Positions 44,578 to 52,063 of a stretch of 64,000 bases of DNA are shown piece after piece (position 1 is the stretch's first letter; every line of letters begins with the position of its first letter). Source of the DNA: Rhodoferax antarcticus ANT.BR. GTDB lineage: Bacteria > Pseudomonadota > Gammaproteobacteria > Burkholderiales > Burkholderiaceae_C. The notes under the pieces are model-generated. The model saw only the letters and a program-made list of their open reading frames with translations. It was not told the origin of the DNA and made no database searches. The translations under genes were made by a program, and so were the position numbers. The DNA is taken from the NCBI RefSeq assembly GCF_001938565.1, contig NZ_MSYM01000006.1, positions 1 to 64,000 of the forward strand. The letters run 5' to 3'.

Positions 44578-44626
44578 GCACCTAGCCCATATGAATAAAG
44601 GGCTAGTAGCTACCAAATTAGGAACG
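44577..44626 (-). repeat. Dispersed stem-loop repeat, copy I
   Basis: On the minus strand: AATTTGGTAGCTA, CTAGCCC, TTTATTCATAT, GGGCTAG, GTGCC. The arms CTAGCCC/GGGCTAG are perfect. It sits exactly between two convergent stop codons (SDR at 44577, UPF0149 protein at 44629), a position expected of a bidirectional terminator. Confidence 0.8.
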
Positions 44627-44628
44627 TT

Positions 44629-45432
44629 TTAGTTCGCCCCGCAGCACTTTTTGTACTTTTTACCGCTGCCACACGAGCACAGGTCGTTGCGGCCGGGGGT
44701 CTCCACGCGGTAGACGGTTTCCACGCGCGGGCCGATATGCAGCCAGACATCACGCAGGTCATACACCGCCCACAGCGCGTCGGCAAAGTCGTTCAGGCGT
44801 TGCTTGCTCAGGGTCGGTTCGCCGTCTTCCTCAAAAGCGCCGATGGTCGGCTCTTCGGTGTCGTCTTCGGTCAAGGCCACGATGCATTCCAGCGCACCGT
44901 TGACCATCTTGGAGGCCTCTGGGTCCTTCGGCGGCTCCCACTCCTCGGCCCAGTTTTCCACCGCGTACATGAAGCCAATGGCCCAGATCTGGCCAAAAGA
45001 GGGAATAGGCGCGTCACCCATCTCGGCGCGTTGCTCGGGCGGCAAGGCGGCTATGGCAGCGCGCAGGTCCATCACTTCAGGCTGGTAGGCGCCGTCATCG
45101 TTGAGCGACTCGATGTTCAGATCGAGCGCGGTGGAGATTTCCTTCCAGCGCTGTGTCCAGAGTTCCATGAAGCGCTCAAATTGGTCGGTGTCGGCAAACA
45201 CCGCAGCGCCGCAGGCACCCGCCGGATCGAACCCCAGCAGCACCGGCAGGAATTCAGCGGGCACCAGCGGACGGCGGCAGCAAACCAGTGCGGCCATGAA
45301 ACCTTCGCAAAACTCCCACTGCGGGATTTCGTCGTCGCGGGTGCGCAGGTCGTCCAGAATGGTGTCGAGCTCGTCGAATTGTTCGAGGCCAAGGGCGCCG
45401 TCTGGCGCGTTTTGGGTGGGTTCAGTGGTCAT
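44629..45432 (-). CDS. UPF0149 (YecA/YgfB) family protein with C-terminal SEC-C metal-binding motif
   Basis: A 267-residue protein. The helical YecA/YgfB domain spans about 15-195 (DTILDDLRTRDDEIPQWEFCEGFMAALVCC..FGQIWAIGFMYAVENW). The C-terminus carries the zinc-binding SEC-C motif CSCGSGKKYKKCCG. The family's role is unclear; SEC-C motifs resemble the SecA tail that contacts SecB and ribosomes. It is acidic in the middle. Confidence 0.9.
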   Translation of the reverse strand: MTTEPTQNAPDGALGLEQFDELDTILDDLRTRDDEIPQWEFCEGFMAALVCCRRPLVPAEFLPVLLGFDPAGACGAAVFADTDQFERFMELWTQRWKEISTALDLNIESLNDDGAYQPEVMDLRAAIAALPPEQRAEMGDAPIPSFGQIWAIGFMYAVENWAEEWEPPKDPEASKMVNGALECIVALTEDDTEEPTIGAFEEDGEPTLSKQRLNDFADALWAVYDLRDVWLHIGPRVETVYRVETPGRNDLCSCGSGKKYKKCCGAN

Positions 45433-45487
45433 GGTTAGAAAAGAATTGATGAAGCAGCCCGCATTGTCTGTCGAGCCGCCACGGGAG

Positions 45488-45940
45488 TCAAACTACTATG
45501 CTATCAATAGCTACTGACGCTTTCACGTCAAGGGCTAGAAGCCTTTTCTTCATACAAAGTACGGCTTTGTCCTTGCTCAGTAATGTGGCTTGATGGGTCA
45601 CGGCCAGGTCAATGAACTTCTGGTCATCCGGGTCTTGGCAGGTGACGCTGGCCTTGGGTGCCACGGCAACGATCTGCGCCTGGGCGTCAAACGCGGCCAG
45701 CACCTGCTCGGCGACGACGGCTTGCTGGGTCAGGCATTTGCCGATGGCGCCGTAACCCAGCACCCGCGCCAGCTCTTCGCGCATCGGCGCGGTTGCCACC
45801 CATTGCAGTTGACCTTGTTCCATGGCGCACTGCAGGGCTCGCGTTGCCGGGTCGTGGAAGAGGAACAGGTCGAGGACGATGTTGGTGTCAAGGACGAGGC
45901 GGGGGAAAGCGGGGTCAGGGAAAGTGGGGTCAGAGCACAC
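45488..45940 (-). CDS. PIN-domain protein (VapC-like putative toxin, PIN family)
   Basis: A 150-residue protein with the PIN acidic residues: Asp18 in LVLDTNIVLDLF, a Glu in the REELARVLGY segment, and Asp pairs in CQDPDDQKFIDLAV. It belongs to the group annotated as putative toxin-antitoxin PIN proteins. No antitoxin gene is adjacent, so a toxin role is uncertain. The start overlaps the RlmL-like gene's end by 11 bases within a GGGGTCAGA inverted repeat. The C-terminal ~21 residues derive from repeat copy J. Confidence 0.82.
   Translation of the reverse strand: MCSDPTFPDPAFPRLVLDTNIVLDLFLFHDPATRALQCAMEQGQLQWVATAPMREELARVLGYGAIGKCLTQQAVVAEQVLAAFDAQAQIVAVAPKASVTCQDPDDQKFIDLAVTHQATLLSKDKAVLCMKKRLLALDVKASVAIDSIVV
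45492..45555 (+). repeat. Dispersed stem-loop repeat, copy J
   Basis: TATCAATAGCTACTGACGCTTT, CACGT, CAAGGGCTAGAAGCCTTTT. It forms the 3' end of the PIN-domain gene: read on the minus strand it encodes that protein's last ~21 residues, with the stop just outside. The residual gap up to the UPF0149 gene (45433-45487) is otherwise empty. Confidence 0.82.
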
Positions 45941-45969
45941 GGTTGCTTGGCGCCCGGTGATCTGACCCC
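45926..45969. repeat. Inverted repeat GGGGTCAGA...TCTGACCCC at the PIN/RlmL junction
   Basis: Perfect 9-bp arms (45926-45934 and 45961-45969), extendable imperfectly through flanking GGGAAA/TTTTCCC words. Partial direct copies lie alongside (GCGGGGTCAGGG near 45909, TTTTCCCCGC near 45970 and 45992). Such GGGGTCAG/CTGACCCC motifs recur in betaproteobacteria as REP-like remnants. Here the repeat encodes the PIN N-terminus and the RlmL C-terminus. Confidence 0.7.
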
Positions 45970-47345
45970 TTTTCCCCGCGATCTAACGCCATTTTCCCCG
46001 CCACCATGTCAAAGCGGAACAAGCGGCATTCGATCGGGCCATTCCACATGGGGACGCGGCGCGATTCTTTCAGGCGCATCTTGCCCGGTAGTTTCAGGTC
46101 GGGGGTGAGCATCCAGGCGGTCCAGCCGGGATAGTTTTTCTTCCAGTGGGTGGCGAGTTGGCTGAAGAACTCGCCGCCATTTTCCGTTTGTGGCAGCTCG
46201 CGGGCACCAAAGCGGCCCTGCTGCGGTGCGCCTTGGGCCACAAGTTCGCTATCGTCTTCATAGCTTGTATCCGAATTAGCATAGGGGCTAGAGGCCGTTT
46301 TCCCCTGTAACGATGGGCGTGTAGCCCGGCCCGCGCGCGCCGCCCCCGCCACACCTGCCACGTCAATACGCTCGCCATACGGCGGGTTCAGCAACATCAC
46401 GCCGCCACCGGTTTGGCTCACGTCAATGGGGGGCATGCGCTGCAGCGCGTCACCACCACGGAACTCGATGACGCCGGCCACCCCCGCACGCTCGGCGTTG
46501 CGTTGGGCGAAATCAACCATGCGGTGCGCCACGTCGCTGCCAAAAATAATGGGTTTTTGGCCTGCATCCGGCATAGATACTGCGTCAGCAGCTTCCTGTT
46601 TGATAGCGTCCCAATCAGTTTTGCGAAACGGTACATATTTCTCAAAGGCAAAACGGCGTTGGCCACCGGCAGGCAAGTTGCAGGCCATTTGCGCGGCTTC
46701 AATCAGAATCGTGCCGCTGCCGCAACACGGGTCGTACAGCGGCTGCAGGTCGCCCTCACCGTCGAGCCAGCCGCTGGCCGCTAGCATCGCGGCGGCCAGG
46801 GTTTCTTTCAGCGGTGCGTCGCCGGTACCGACGCGCCAACCGCGTTTGAACAGGGGTTCGCCCGAGGTGTCGATGTAGAGCGAGCAGCTGTCGGTGGTCA
46901 GGTGGGCGTAGATACGGGCGTCCGGCCACTGGGTGTTGACGTCGGGGCGCACGCCATTGGCCACCGCCCGGAAGCGATCACACACCGCGTCTTTGACTTT
47001 GAGCGCGGCAAAGTTAAGGCTGTTGAGCGGGCTGTGTTGGGCAGTGATCTCGACCTTGATCGATTCACGCGGGGTGAACCAGCGCTCCCAGGCCACCTCG
47101 CTGGCGGCGCGGTACAGGTCTTGCTCGCTGCGGTACTCGGTGTAGCTCAACAGCACCAGCACGCGCTGCGCCAGGCGGCTGTAGAGGTTGAGCAGCATGG
47201 CGTGCGCTAGCCCAGTGCGCACCGCAACCCCGCCGCGCTGCTTGGTGATGCAGCCCGGCGGCAGGCCGGTGATGCGCAGCACCTCGGGCGCCAGATAGTC
47301 TTCTACGCCAGCGGCGCAGGGTAGGAACAGTTGCAGTTGGTTCAT
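45930..47345 (-). CDS. THUMP-domain class I SAM-dependent RNA methyltransferase (RlmL-like)
   Basis: A 471-residue protein with an N-terminal ferredoxin/THUMP RNA-binding region (LQLFLPCAAGVEDYLAPEV..RQAVAN region to about 150) and a UPF0020-type Rossmann methyltransferase. The latter has YDPCCGSGTILIEAAQMA (SAM motif) and LLNPPYGERID (catalytic NPPY). The family modifies 23S rRNA guanosine at N2. It is longer than usual because of a low-complexity insertion after NPPYGER (about 335-385) containing repeat copy K, and its C-terminus comes from the GGGGTCAGA repeat. Confidence 0.9.
   Translation of the reverse strand: MNQLQLFLPCAAGVEDYLAPEVLRITGLPPGCITKQRGGVAVRTGLAHAMLLNLYSRLAQRVLVLLSYTEYRSEQDLYRAASEVAWERWFTPRESIKVEITAQHSPLNSLNFAALKVKDAVCDRFRAVANGVRPDVNTQWPDARIYAHLTTDSCSLYIDTSGEPLFKRGWRVGTGDAPLKETLAAAMLAASGWLDGEGDLQPLYDPCCGSGTILIEAAQMACNLPAGGQRRFAFEKYVPFRKTDWDAIKQEAADAVSMPDAGQKPIIFGSDVAHRMVDFAQRNAERAGVAGVIEFRGGDALQRMPPIDVSQTGGGVMLLNPPYGERIDVAGVAGAARAGRATRPSLQGKTASSPYANSDTSYEDDSELVAQGAPQQGRFGARELPQTENGGEFFSQLATHWKKNYPGWTAWMLTPDLKLPGKMRLKESRRVPMWNGPIECRLFRFDMVAGKMALDRGEKGSDHRAPSNRVL
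46255..46306 (+). repeat. Dispersed stem-loop repeat, copy K, inside the RlmL-like gene
   Basis: TCTTCATAGCTTGTATCCG, AATTAGCA, TAGGGGCTAGAGGCCGTTTT. On the coding strand it is read in frame as GKTASSPYANSDTSYEDD, within a family-atypical insertion just after the catalytic NPPY motif. Confidence 0.75.
46555..46607 (-). repeat. Possible diverged repeat copy M inside the RlmL-like gene
   Basis: On the minus strand GCTATCAAACAGGAAGCTGC, TGACGCAGTATCTATGCCGG, ATGCAGGCCAAAA aligns without gaps over 53 bases to copy F (35 of 53 identical by eye). It encodes AIKQEAADAVSMPDAGQKP. The resemblance may be coincidental. Confidence 0.4.
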
Positions 47346-47426
47346 GAATTCACCTGGTCAGTTGACATTTTCGTCATGGCGGGGAGCGCATCTCTTGGCA
47401 GCGCACGATGTCATCGTGCTGGGTCT

Positions 47427-47452
47427 GCCGCCACTGCGCTCGCAGTGGCGGC
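47427..47452. terminator. GC-rich hairpin after rpoN
   Basis: A perfect 11-bp inverted repeat (GCCGCCACTGC / GCAGTGGCGGC) with a 4-base loop, 15 bases beyond the rpoN stop on the minus strand. It is followed in that direction by a second small hairpin, CACGAT-GTC-ATCGTG (47404-47418). No U-run is present. It is probably the transcript end or a stabiliser of the lptA-lptB-rpoN mRNA. Confidence 0.65.
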
Positions 47453-47467
47453 CGGGGTTGCCGACCT

Positions 47468-49066
47468 TCACAATTCCTTTCTCAGATACGCCGGGGCGAT
47501 GCGCAGCCCTTCACGGTATTTCGCCACGGTGCGCCGCGCGCATTCAATGCCCTGCTCTTTGAGCATGTCGGAGATCTGGTTGTCAGACAGCGGTTTCTTC
47601 GGGCTCTCGGCGGCGACAAACTGCTTGATGAGGGCGCGCACCGCGGTGCTGGAGGCGTTGCCGCCCGACTCGGTGCCCAGCCCGGAGCCAAAAAAGTACT
47701 TCAGCTCAAAGGTGCCGTAGGGTGTGGCTATGTATTTAGCGGTGGTGACGCGGCTGATGGTGGACTCGTGCAGGCCCAGCTCGTCAGCAATCTCGCGCAG
47801 CACCAGCGGGCGCATGGCCAGTTCACCGTGGATGAAGAAGCTTTTTTGACGCTCGACAATCGCAGTGCTGACACGCAGGATGGTGTCAAAACGCTGTTGA
47901 ATGTTTTTAATAAACCAGCGCGCTTCTTGCAGCCGTTGCTGCAGCGCCAAGGCGCTTGCGGCTTCGCTGCCACCGGCTTTATGGCCTTTGAGCGCGTTGG
48001 CATAAATGTCATGGACACGCAGGCGCGGCATCACTTCGGGGTTCAGCCGCACGATGAATTTGACCGCCGCACCGCTGCCGACCTTGATCACCAGCACGTC
48101 TGGCACCACCACGTTGCGCTCCACGTCGACAAAACGCCGCCCGGGTTTGGGCTCCAGGTGGCCAATCATGGTGATGGCGGCGCGCACTTCGGCGTCACTG
48201 GCGCGGCACAGCGGCATCAGGTGCTTGATGTCACGCCGCGCCAGCAATTCCATCGGCTGGCGGCAAATTGCCAAGGCCACTTCGATGGTGTCAGGGTCCA
48301 GGTCAAGCTGGGTGTCGGAGAGTTTCAGCAACGCCTGCAGCTGCAGCGTGAGGCATTCGGCCAGGCCACGCGCACCCACACCGATGGGCTCCAGACTCTG
48401 CAGCAGGCGTAGCGCCACGGTGAAGTGGTGCACCAATTGGCCGAGTTGCTCCTCATCGTCACCCCCGGCAAGGCCGCCCGCCAGCTCTTCCAGCGGGTCT
48501 TCCAGGTAGCCGTCGTCATTGAGCGACTCGATCAGGAAGCGCAGCGCAGCGTTGTCCTCCAAGCTTAGGCGTAAGCCCAACGCCTGCCGGTGCAAAAAGC
48601 TTTGCAGCGACTCCTGGTTGCGCGCCAGCTCGGTGGCGTCCATCGCGTCGTCACCGCTGAGGTTGTTGCCTTTGGCCTGTGCTTCGCTGCCCCATTCGCT
48701 GTCATCGGGGCCCATGCTGACGCTGCCATCGCCTTCCCAGCTGGGGCCGTCGTCGCTGGACAAGCCTGAATTTTCTACGTCATTTTCGGTCTTAGCCGTT
48801 GTTGTGCTTGCGTAGTCAGCTGCCGAATAAGTAGCAGACTCCGCCTCACGGTCGGAGGCGCTGACAGGCGTGTCCAATTGCTCCAAGCCAAACGACTCGC
48901 GCTCAGCTTCTTCCACTTTGCGCTCTAAAAACGGGTTGTCGTCCAGCATCTGATCGACTTCGGAAGACAACTCCAGCGTCGACAACTGCAGCAGCCGGAT
49001 GGATTGCTGCAACTGGGGCGTGAGCGCCAGATGCTGCGAAACGCGTAGCGACAGGCCTTGCTTCAT
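47468..49066 (-). CDS. rpoN: RNA polymerase sigma-54 factor
   Basis: 532 residues when started at MKQGLSLRVSQHLALTPQLQQSI (ATG 49066), the usual RpoN N-terminus; the frame to 49195 overlaps lptB and is rejected. Region I is glutamine-rich (QLQQSIRLLQLS), an acidic region II follows, then the core-binding region, the helix-turn-helix (LGLHESTISRVTTAKYI) and the diagnostic RpoN box ARRTVAKYRE at about 510-519. It recognises -24/-12 promoters with enhancer-binding proteins. Confidence 0.97.
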   Translation of the reverse strand: MKQGLSLRVSQHLALTPQLQQSIRLLQLSTLELSSEVDQMLDDNPFLERKVEEAERESFGLEQLDTPVSASDREAESATYSAADYASTTTAKTENDVENSGLSSDDGPSWEGDGSVSMGPDDSEWGSEAQAKGNNLSGDDAMDATELARNQESLQSFLHRQALGLRLSLEDNAALRFLIESLNDDGYLEDPLEELAGGLAGGDDEEQLGQLVHHFTVALRLLQSLEPIGVGARGLAECLTLQLQALLKLSDTQLDLDPDTIEVALAICRQPMELLARRDIKHLMPLCRASDAEVRAAITMIGHLEPKPGRRFVDVERNVVVPDVLVIKVGSGAAVKFIVRLNPEVMPRLRVHDIYANALKGHKAGGSEAASALALQQRLQEARWFIKNIQQRFDTILRVSTAIVERQKSFFIHGELAMRPLVLREIADELGLHESTISRVTTAKYIATPYGTFELKYFFGSGLGTESGGNASSTAVRALIKQFVAAESPKKPLSDNQISDMLKEQGIECARRTVAKYREGLRIAPAYLRKEL

Positions 49067-49148
49067 GGCGTTGCCGGGCCGCCCCAAGGCGCCATAGCCT
49101 CCGCGGGGGGAAGCGCAATACACGGCGTGATAAGCATGGGGGTCATGC

Positions 49149-49970
49149 TCACATTCTGAAGTGTTCGCCCAGATACACCCGGCGCACCTCGGCATCGTTG
49201 ACGATCTCGGCGGGTGTGCCCTGCGCCAGCACCGCGCCGTCGTTGATGATGTAGGCGTGGTCGCAAATACCCAGGGTTTCGCGCACGTTGTGGTCGGTGA
49301 TCAGCACACCAATCCCCCGGCTTTTCAGGAAGCTGATGATGCGCTGGATCTCAATCACCGCAATTGGGTCGATGCCGGCAAACGGTTCGTCCAGCAGGAT
49401 GAAGCTGGGCCGCGTGGCCAGCGCTCGGGCGATCTCCACCCGCCTGCGCTCACCACCCGACAAAGACAGCGCGCTGGACTGACGCAAATGCTCCACCCGC
49501 AGGTCTTGCAGCAAATAGGTCAGGCGTTTTTCAATTTCGGGCTCAGCCAAAGGCTTGCCTTGCTCGTCGAATTGCAGTTCCAGCACTGCGCGCACGTTGT
49601 CTTGCACATTGAGCTTGCGAAAAATCGACGACTCCTGCGGCAGGTAACCCAAACCCAGGCGCGCCCGGCGGTGAATCGGCATGTGGTCGATGGCCTGGCC
49701 GTCAATGGTGATGGTGCCCGCACTGGCGCGCACCAGCCCGACGATCATATAAAACGAGGTCGTCTTGCCAGCGCCATTGGGGCCCAACAACCCGACCACC
49801 TCGCCCTTGCGCACCTCCAGAGACACATCTTTCACCACCTTGCGCGCGCCATACGACTTTTGCAGGTGTAGCGCCTGCAAGCAGTTCTCGACTTCACCCG
49901 GCGCCCGCCGACCGCGCCGATCACTGACGTCAAGTTGCGGCGCTGGAACGATCGGGCTGTCTAGGGTCAT
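49149..49970 (-). CDS. lptB: LPS export ABC transporter ATP-binding protein
   Basis: A 273-residue ATPase of the LptB2FG complex that powers LPS transport. Walker A GPNGAGKT (63-70), the LptB-typical [18 protein letters not shown], signature [16 protein letters not shown], Walker [14 protein letters not shown], and [18 protein letters not shown]. An extra ~30-residue N-terminal extension precedes the canonical [10 protein letters not shown]. It overlaps lptA by ATGA and is followed by rpoN. Confidence 0.96.
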   Translation of the reverse strand: MTLDSPIVPAPQLDVSDRRGRRAPGEVENCLQALHLQKSYGARKVVKDVSLEVRKGEVVGLLGPNGAGKTTSFYMIVGLVRASAGTITIDGQAIDHMPIHRRARLGLGYLPQESSIFRKLNVQDNVRAVLELQFDEQGKPLAEPEIEKRLTYLLQDLRVEHLRQSSALSLSGGERRRVEIARALATRPSFILLDEPFAGIDPIAVIEIQRIISFLKSRGIGVLITDHNVRETLGICDHAYIINDGAVLAQGTPAEIVNDAEVRRVYLGEHFRM

Positions 49971-50605
49971 GGCTTGCCAGCCCCTAGCGTGCGGGTTTCG
50001 CGCAATGCGGCAGACGCTGCGCCCGCGGGCGCCTTGGCGGGTGCGCTGCTGACGTTTGGCGTCAGCATCGCCCTGACCCGCCCAGCCGGAGCGCCAGGGC
50101 GCCCGGTGCTGCCACTTTTGCCCACCGCTGGCGCGCCGTCCAGCGTGAAAACGTCGGTGAGGTTGTTGTAGACGATCAGGCCAGCGTTGAATTCGTCGCT
50201 CAGGGTGGCACCCCGGTAGCGCCGCAACTGGGCACTGTCGATGAATTTGACGGTATCGCCACGGCCATCGTACTCAATGGTTTCGCCTTCACCTTCAATG
50301 AATTCGTCCAAGCCTTCGCGCTTTTGGCGGAAAAACGCCAGCTTGCCTGGCGCAGCGGTCGCCACGCCAAACTGGTTGCCATCAGCGTCCTGGCGCACCT
50401 CAAGCTTGCCACCCCGGATCAGGACCGTGCCCTTGGTCAACACCACACGGCCGGTGAAGACGCTGACTTGGCGCGCATCGTCGTAACGCAAGGCGTCTGA
50501 CTCAATGTTCATGGGTTTGTCGCGGTCCGCTTTTTCCGCCCAGGCAGCAGGCGCCAGCGCCACCAGAAGCACAACCAGTAGCCGGGAGAGAAAAGTGTTA
50601 TTCAT
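49967..50605 (-). CDS. lptA: LPS transport periplasmic protein LptA
   Basis: 212 residues from the ATG at 50605, with a signal peptide ([18 protein letters not shown]) and the OstA/LptA beta-jellyroll ([43 protein letters not shown]). It forms the periplasmic bridge carrying LPS to the outer membrane. A Pro/Ala-rich C-terminal tail is less typical. It is coupled to lptB; lptC and kdsC are not adjacent, dsbA being upstream instead. Confidence 0.94.
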   Translation of the reverse strand: MNNTFLSRLLVVLLVALAPAAWAEKADRDKPMNIESDALRYDDARQVSVFTGRVVLTKGTVLIRGGKLEVRQDADGNQFGVATAAPGKLAFFRQKREGLDEFIEGEGETIEYDGRGDTVKFIDSAQLRRYRGATLSDEFNAGLIVYNNLTDVFTLDGAPAVGKSGSTGRPGAPAGRVRAMLTPNVSSAPAKAPAGAASAALRETRTLGAGKP

Positions 50606-50706
50606 AAAGGCACGGATCTTGCATGATTTATGCCTGGCATTGTAGCGGGCTAGCGCTCGGCGCGCACTTGGCAAGACCCGCTTGCTGCTGCCAAAACCGT
50701 CGCTCT

Positions 50707-51357
50707 TCAACGCCCGGCGCGAACCTCTGCCACCAGAAAATCAGCCACTTGCAGCACTCTATCCATCGTCTTGGTCATCGCACCATCGGTGTAAAAACGC
50801 CCGGCAACCCCCAGCGCAGGGACACCCTCCACCTGGTAAGCGGTCATCAACTGGTTGGCTCGGCGCGCCTTGGATAGAGTAGTAAAGGAGTTGAAATGGC
50901 TGGCAAATAGTGCTTTGTCGACCCCTTGTTTGCCTATCCAGGCAGTGATGGCCTGCTCGCTGACCAGGTTTTGCCGATCGACGTGGATGGTGGCAAACAC
51001 CCGGCTGTGCAGTTGCCCAACCAAACCCATGGCCTCCAGCGCGTAAAAAAGCCGCTGCTGGGACAAATAACTATCCTGAAATGCCACCGGAACGCGCTTG
51101 AACGCCACATCTGACGGCAGCTTCTGCGCCCACGCCGCCAGCAGCGGCTCAAACGCGTTGCAGTGCGAGCAGTTGTACCAAAAGAACTCCAGCACTTCGA
51201 TCTTGCCCGCGGGTGCGTCGACCGGGGCCAATTTGTTCAATTGGGTGAAATCGGTTCCCGCTTGCGGCGCTCTGGCCTGCGCTAAAACACCGCCAGAGGC
51301 CAAGCCAGCCGCAACCAGGGTGGTGGCAGTACAAAAGGTGCGACGTTTCATGGACAT
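50707..51357 (-). CDS. dsbA: Thiol:disulfide interchange protein DsbA
   Basis: 216 residues from the ATG at 51357 (AGGAAAA upstream), with a signal peptide (RRTFCTATTLVAAGLASGGVL). A thioredoxin fold carries the active-site CSHC (63-66) in EFFWYNCSHCNAFEP, and the cis-Pro segment VEGVPALGVAGR. It oxidises cysteines of secreted proteins. It belongs to an argS-SPOR-dsbA-lptA-lptB-rpoN run on one strand; oxidative folding of the LPS-export protein LptD would also need it. Confidence 0.93.
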   Translation of the reverse strand: MSMKRRTFCTATTLVAAGLASGGVLAQARAPQAGTDFTQLNKLAPVDAPAGKIEVLEFFWYNCSHCNAFEPLLAAWAQKLPSDVAFKRVPVAFQDSYLSQQRLFYALEAMGLVGQLHSRVFATIHVDRQNLVSEQAITAWIGKQGVDKALFASHFNSFTTLSKARRANQLMTAYQVEGVPALGVAGRFYTDGAMTKTMDRVLQVADFLVAEVRAGR

Positions 51358-51421
51358 GCTTGTTTTCCTAGATAGTGCAGACATTGGACTAGCCTTTAAA
51401 GCCAGCGATGGGCACAGAAGC

Positions 51422-52039
51422 TCAACGTGTCACGCGTACTATGGCAGCTTCCTGGTCGGCGGCTTCAAGCCGGGCTTTGGCTATTTCAGCGTCATCGCGC
51501 TGATCAAAAGGCCCCATGCGTACCCGATAGACCGTGCGCCCCGCCTGCTCGCGTTCGCTCATTTTGGTCTCGATGCCCGCCAGGGAGAGCTTGGCGCGCT
51601 GGCTCTCGGCGTCTTCAGGCGTGCGATACGCACCCACCTGCACAAAGTAAGTAAAAAGCTCAGCAGCAGCATCAGGGGCCGCGTTTTTGGCACCGGCCAT
51701 TTTGGACTTGACAAGATCACCCAGCGGGTCACTTGTCACCGCGGGTTTGAGTTCGGGCGCCGAGGCGGATAGCTTGGGGGCTGCGCTCTCGATCTGTTCA
51801 GCGGTGGCGGCTGGCCGCGCCGGGTTTTTACCGTACAAGGGCGCGTTGGGGTCCCAGTTTTTGTTTTTCTGCAGCTCGGCGGCGTCCTGATCGGCTGGGC
51901 GGCTGGCGCCTTTGTCCAGAAACGGCACCGGTACTTTGGTCACGTACACCGCCACCGCCAGCGCAATACCCAGCCCAATCACCAGCCCCAGAACCAATCC
52001 CAAAATAGTCCCGCCACGTTGTTGTTTCATGGTTCGCAT
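51422..52039 (-). CDS. SPOR-domain cell-division/peptidoglycan-binding protein
   Basis: A 205-residue bitopic membrane protein: a short cytoplasmic N-terminus, one Gly/Leu-rich transmembrane helix (ILGLVLGLVIGLGIALAVAVYV, about 12-33), a Pro/Ala-rich periplasmic linker, and a C-terminal SPOR domain (YFVQVGAYRTPEDAESQRAKLSLAGIE..YRVRMGPFDQRDDAEIAKARLEA). SPOR domains bind denuded glycan at the division septum (FtsN-like). An ATG at 52030 is an alternative start. It lies 24 bases downstream of argS. Confidence 0.92.
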   Translation of the reverse strand: MRTMKQQRGGTILGLVLGLVIGLGIALAVAVYVTKVPVPFLDKGASRPADQDAAELQKNKNWDPNAPLYGKNPARPAATAEQIESAAPKLSASAPELKPAVTSDPLGDLVKSKMAGAKNAAPDAAAELFTYFVQVGAYRTPEDAESQRAKLSLAGIETKMSEREQAGRTVYRVRMGPFDQRDDAEIAKARLEAADQEAAIVRVTR

Positions 52040-52063
52040 TTGCTACCTGTCTGTTCGCGTTAT

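Noticed and set aside
45488-45940. A complete VapBC toxin-antitoxin operon
   Set aside because: Only the PIN protein is present; neither neighbour (UPF0149 protein, RlmL) is an antitoxin and no small upstream frame looks like VapB.
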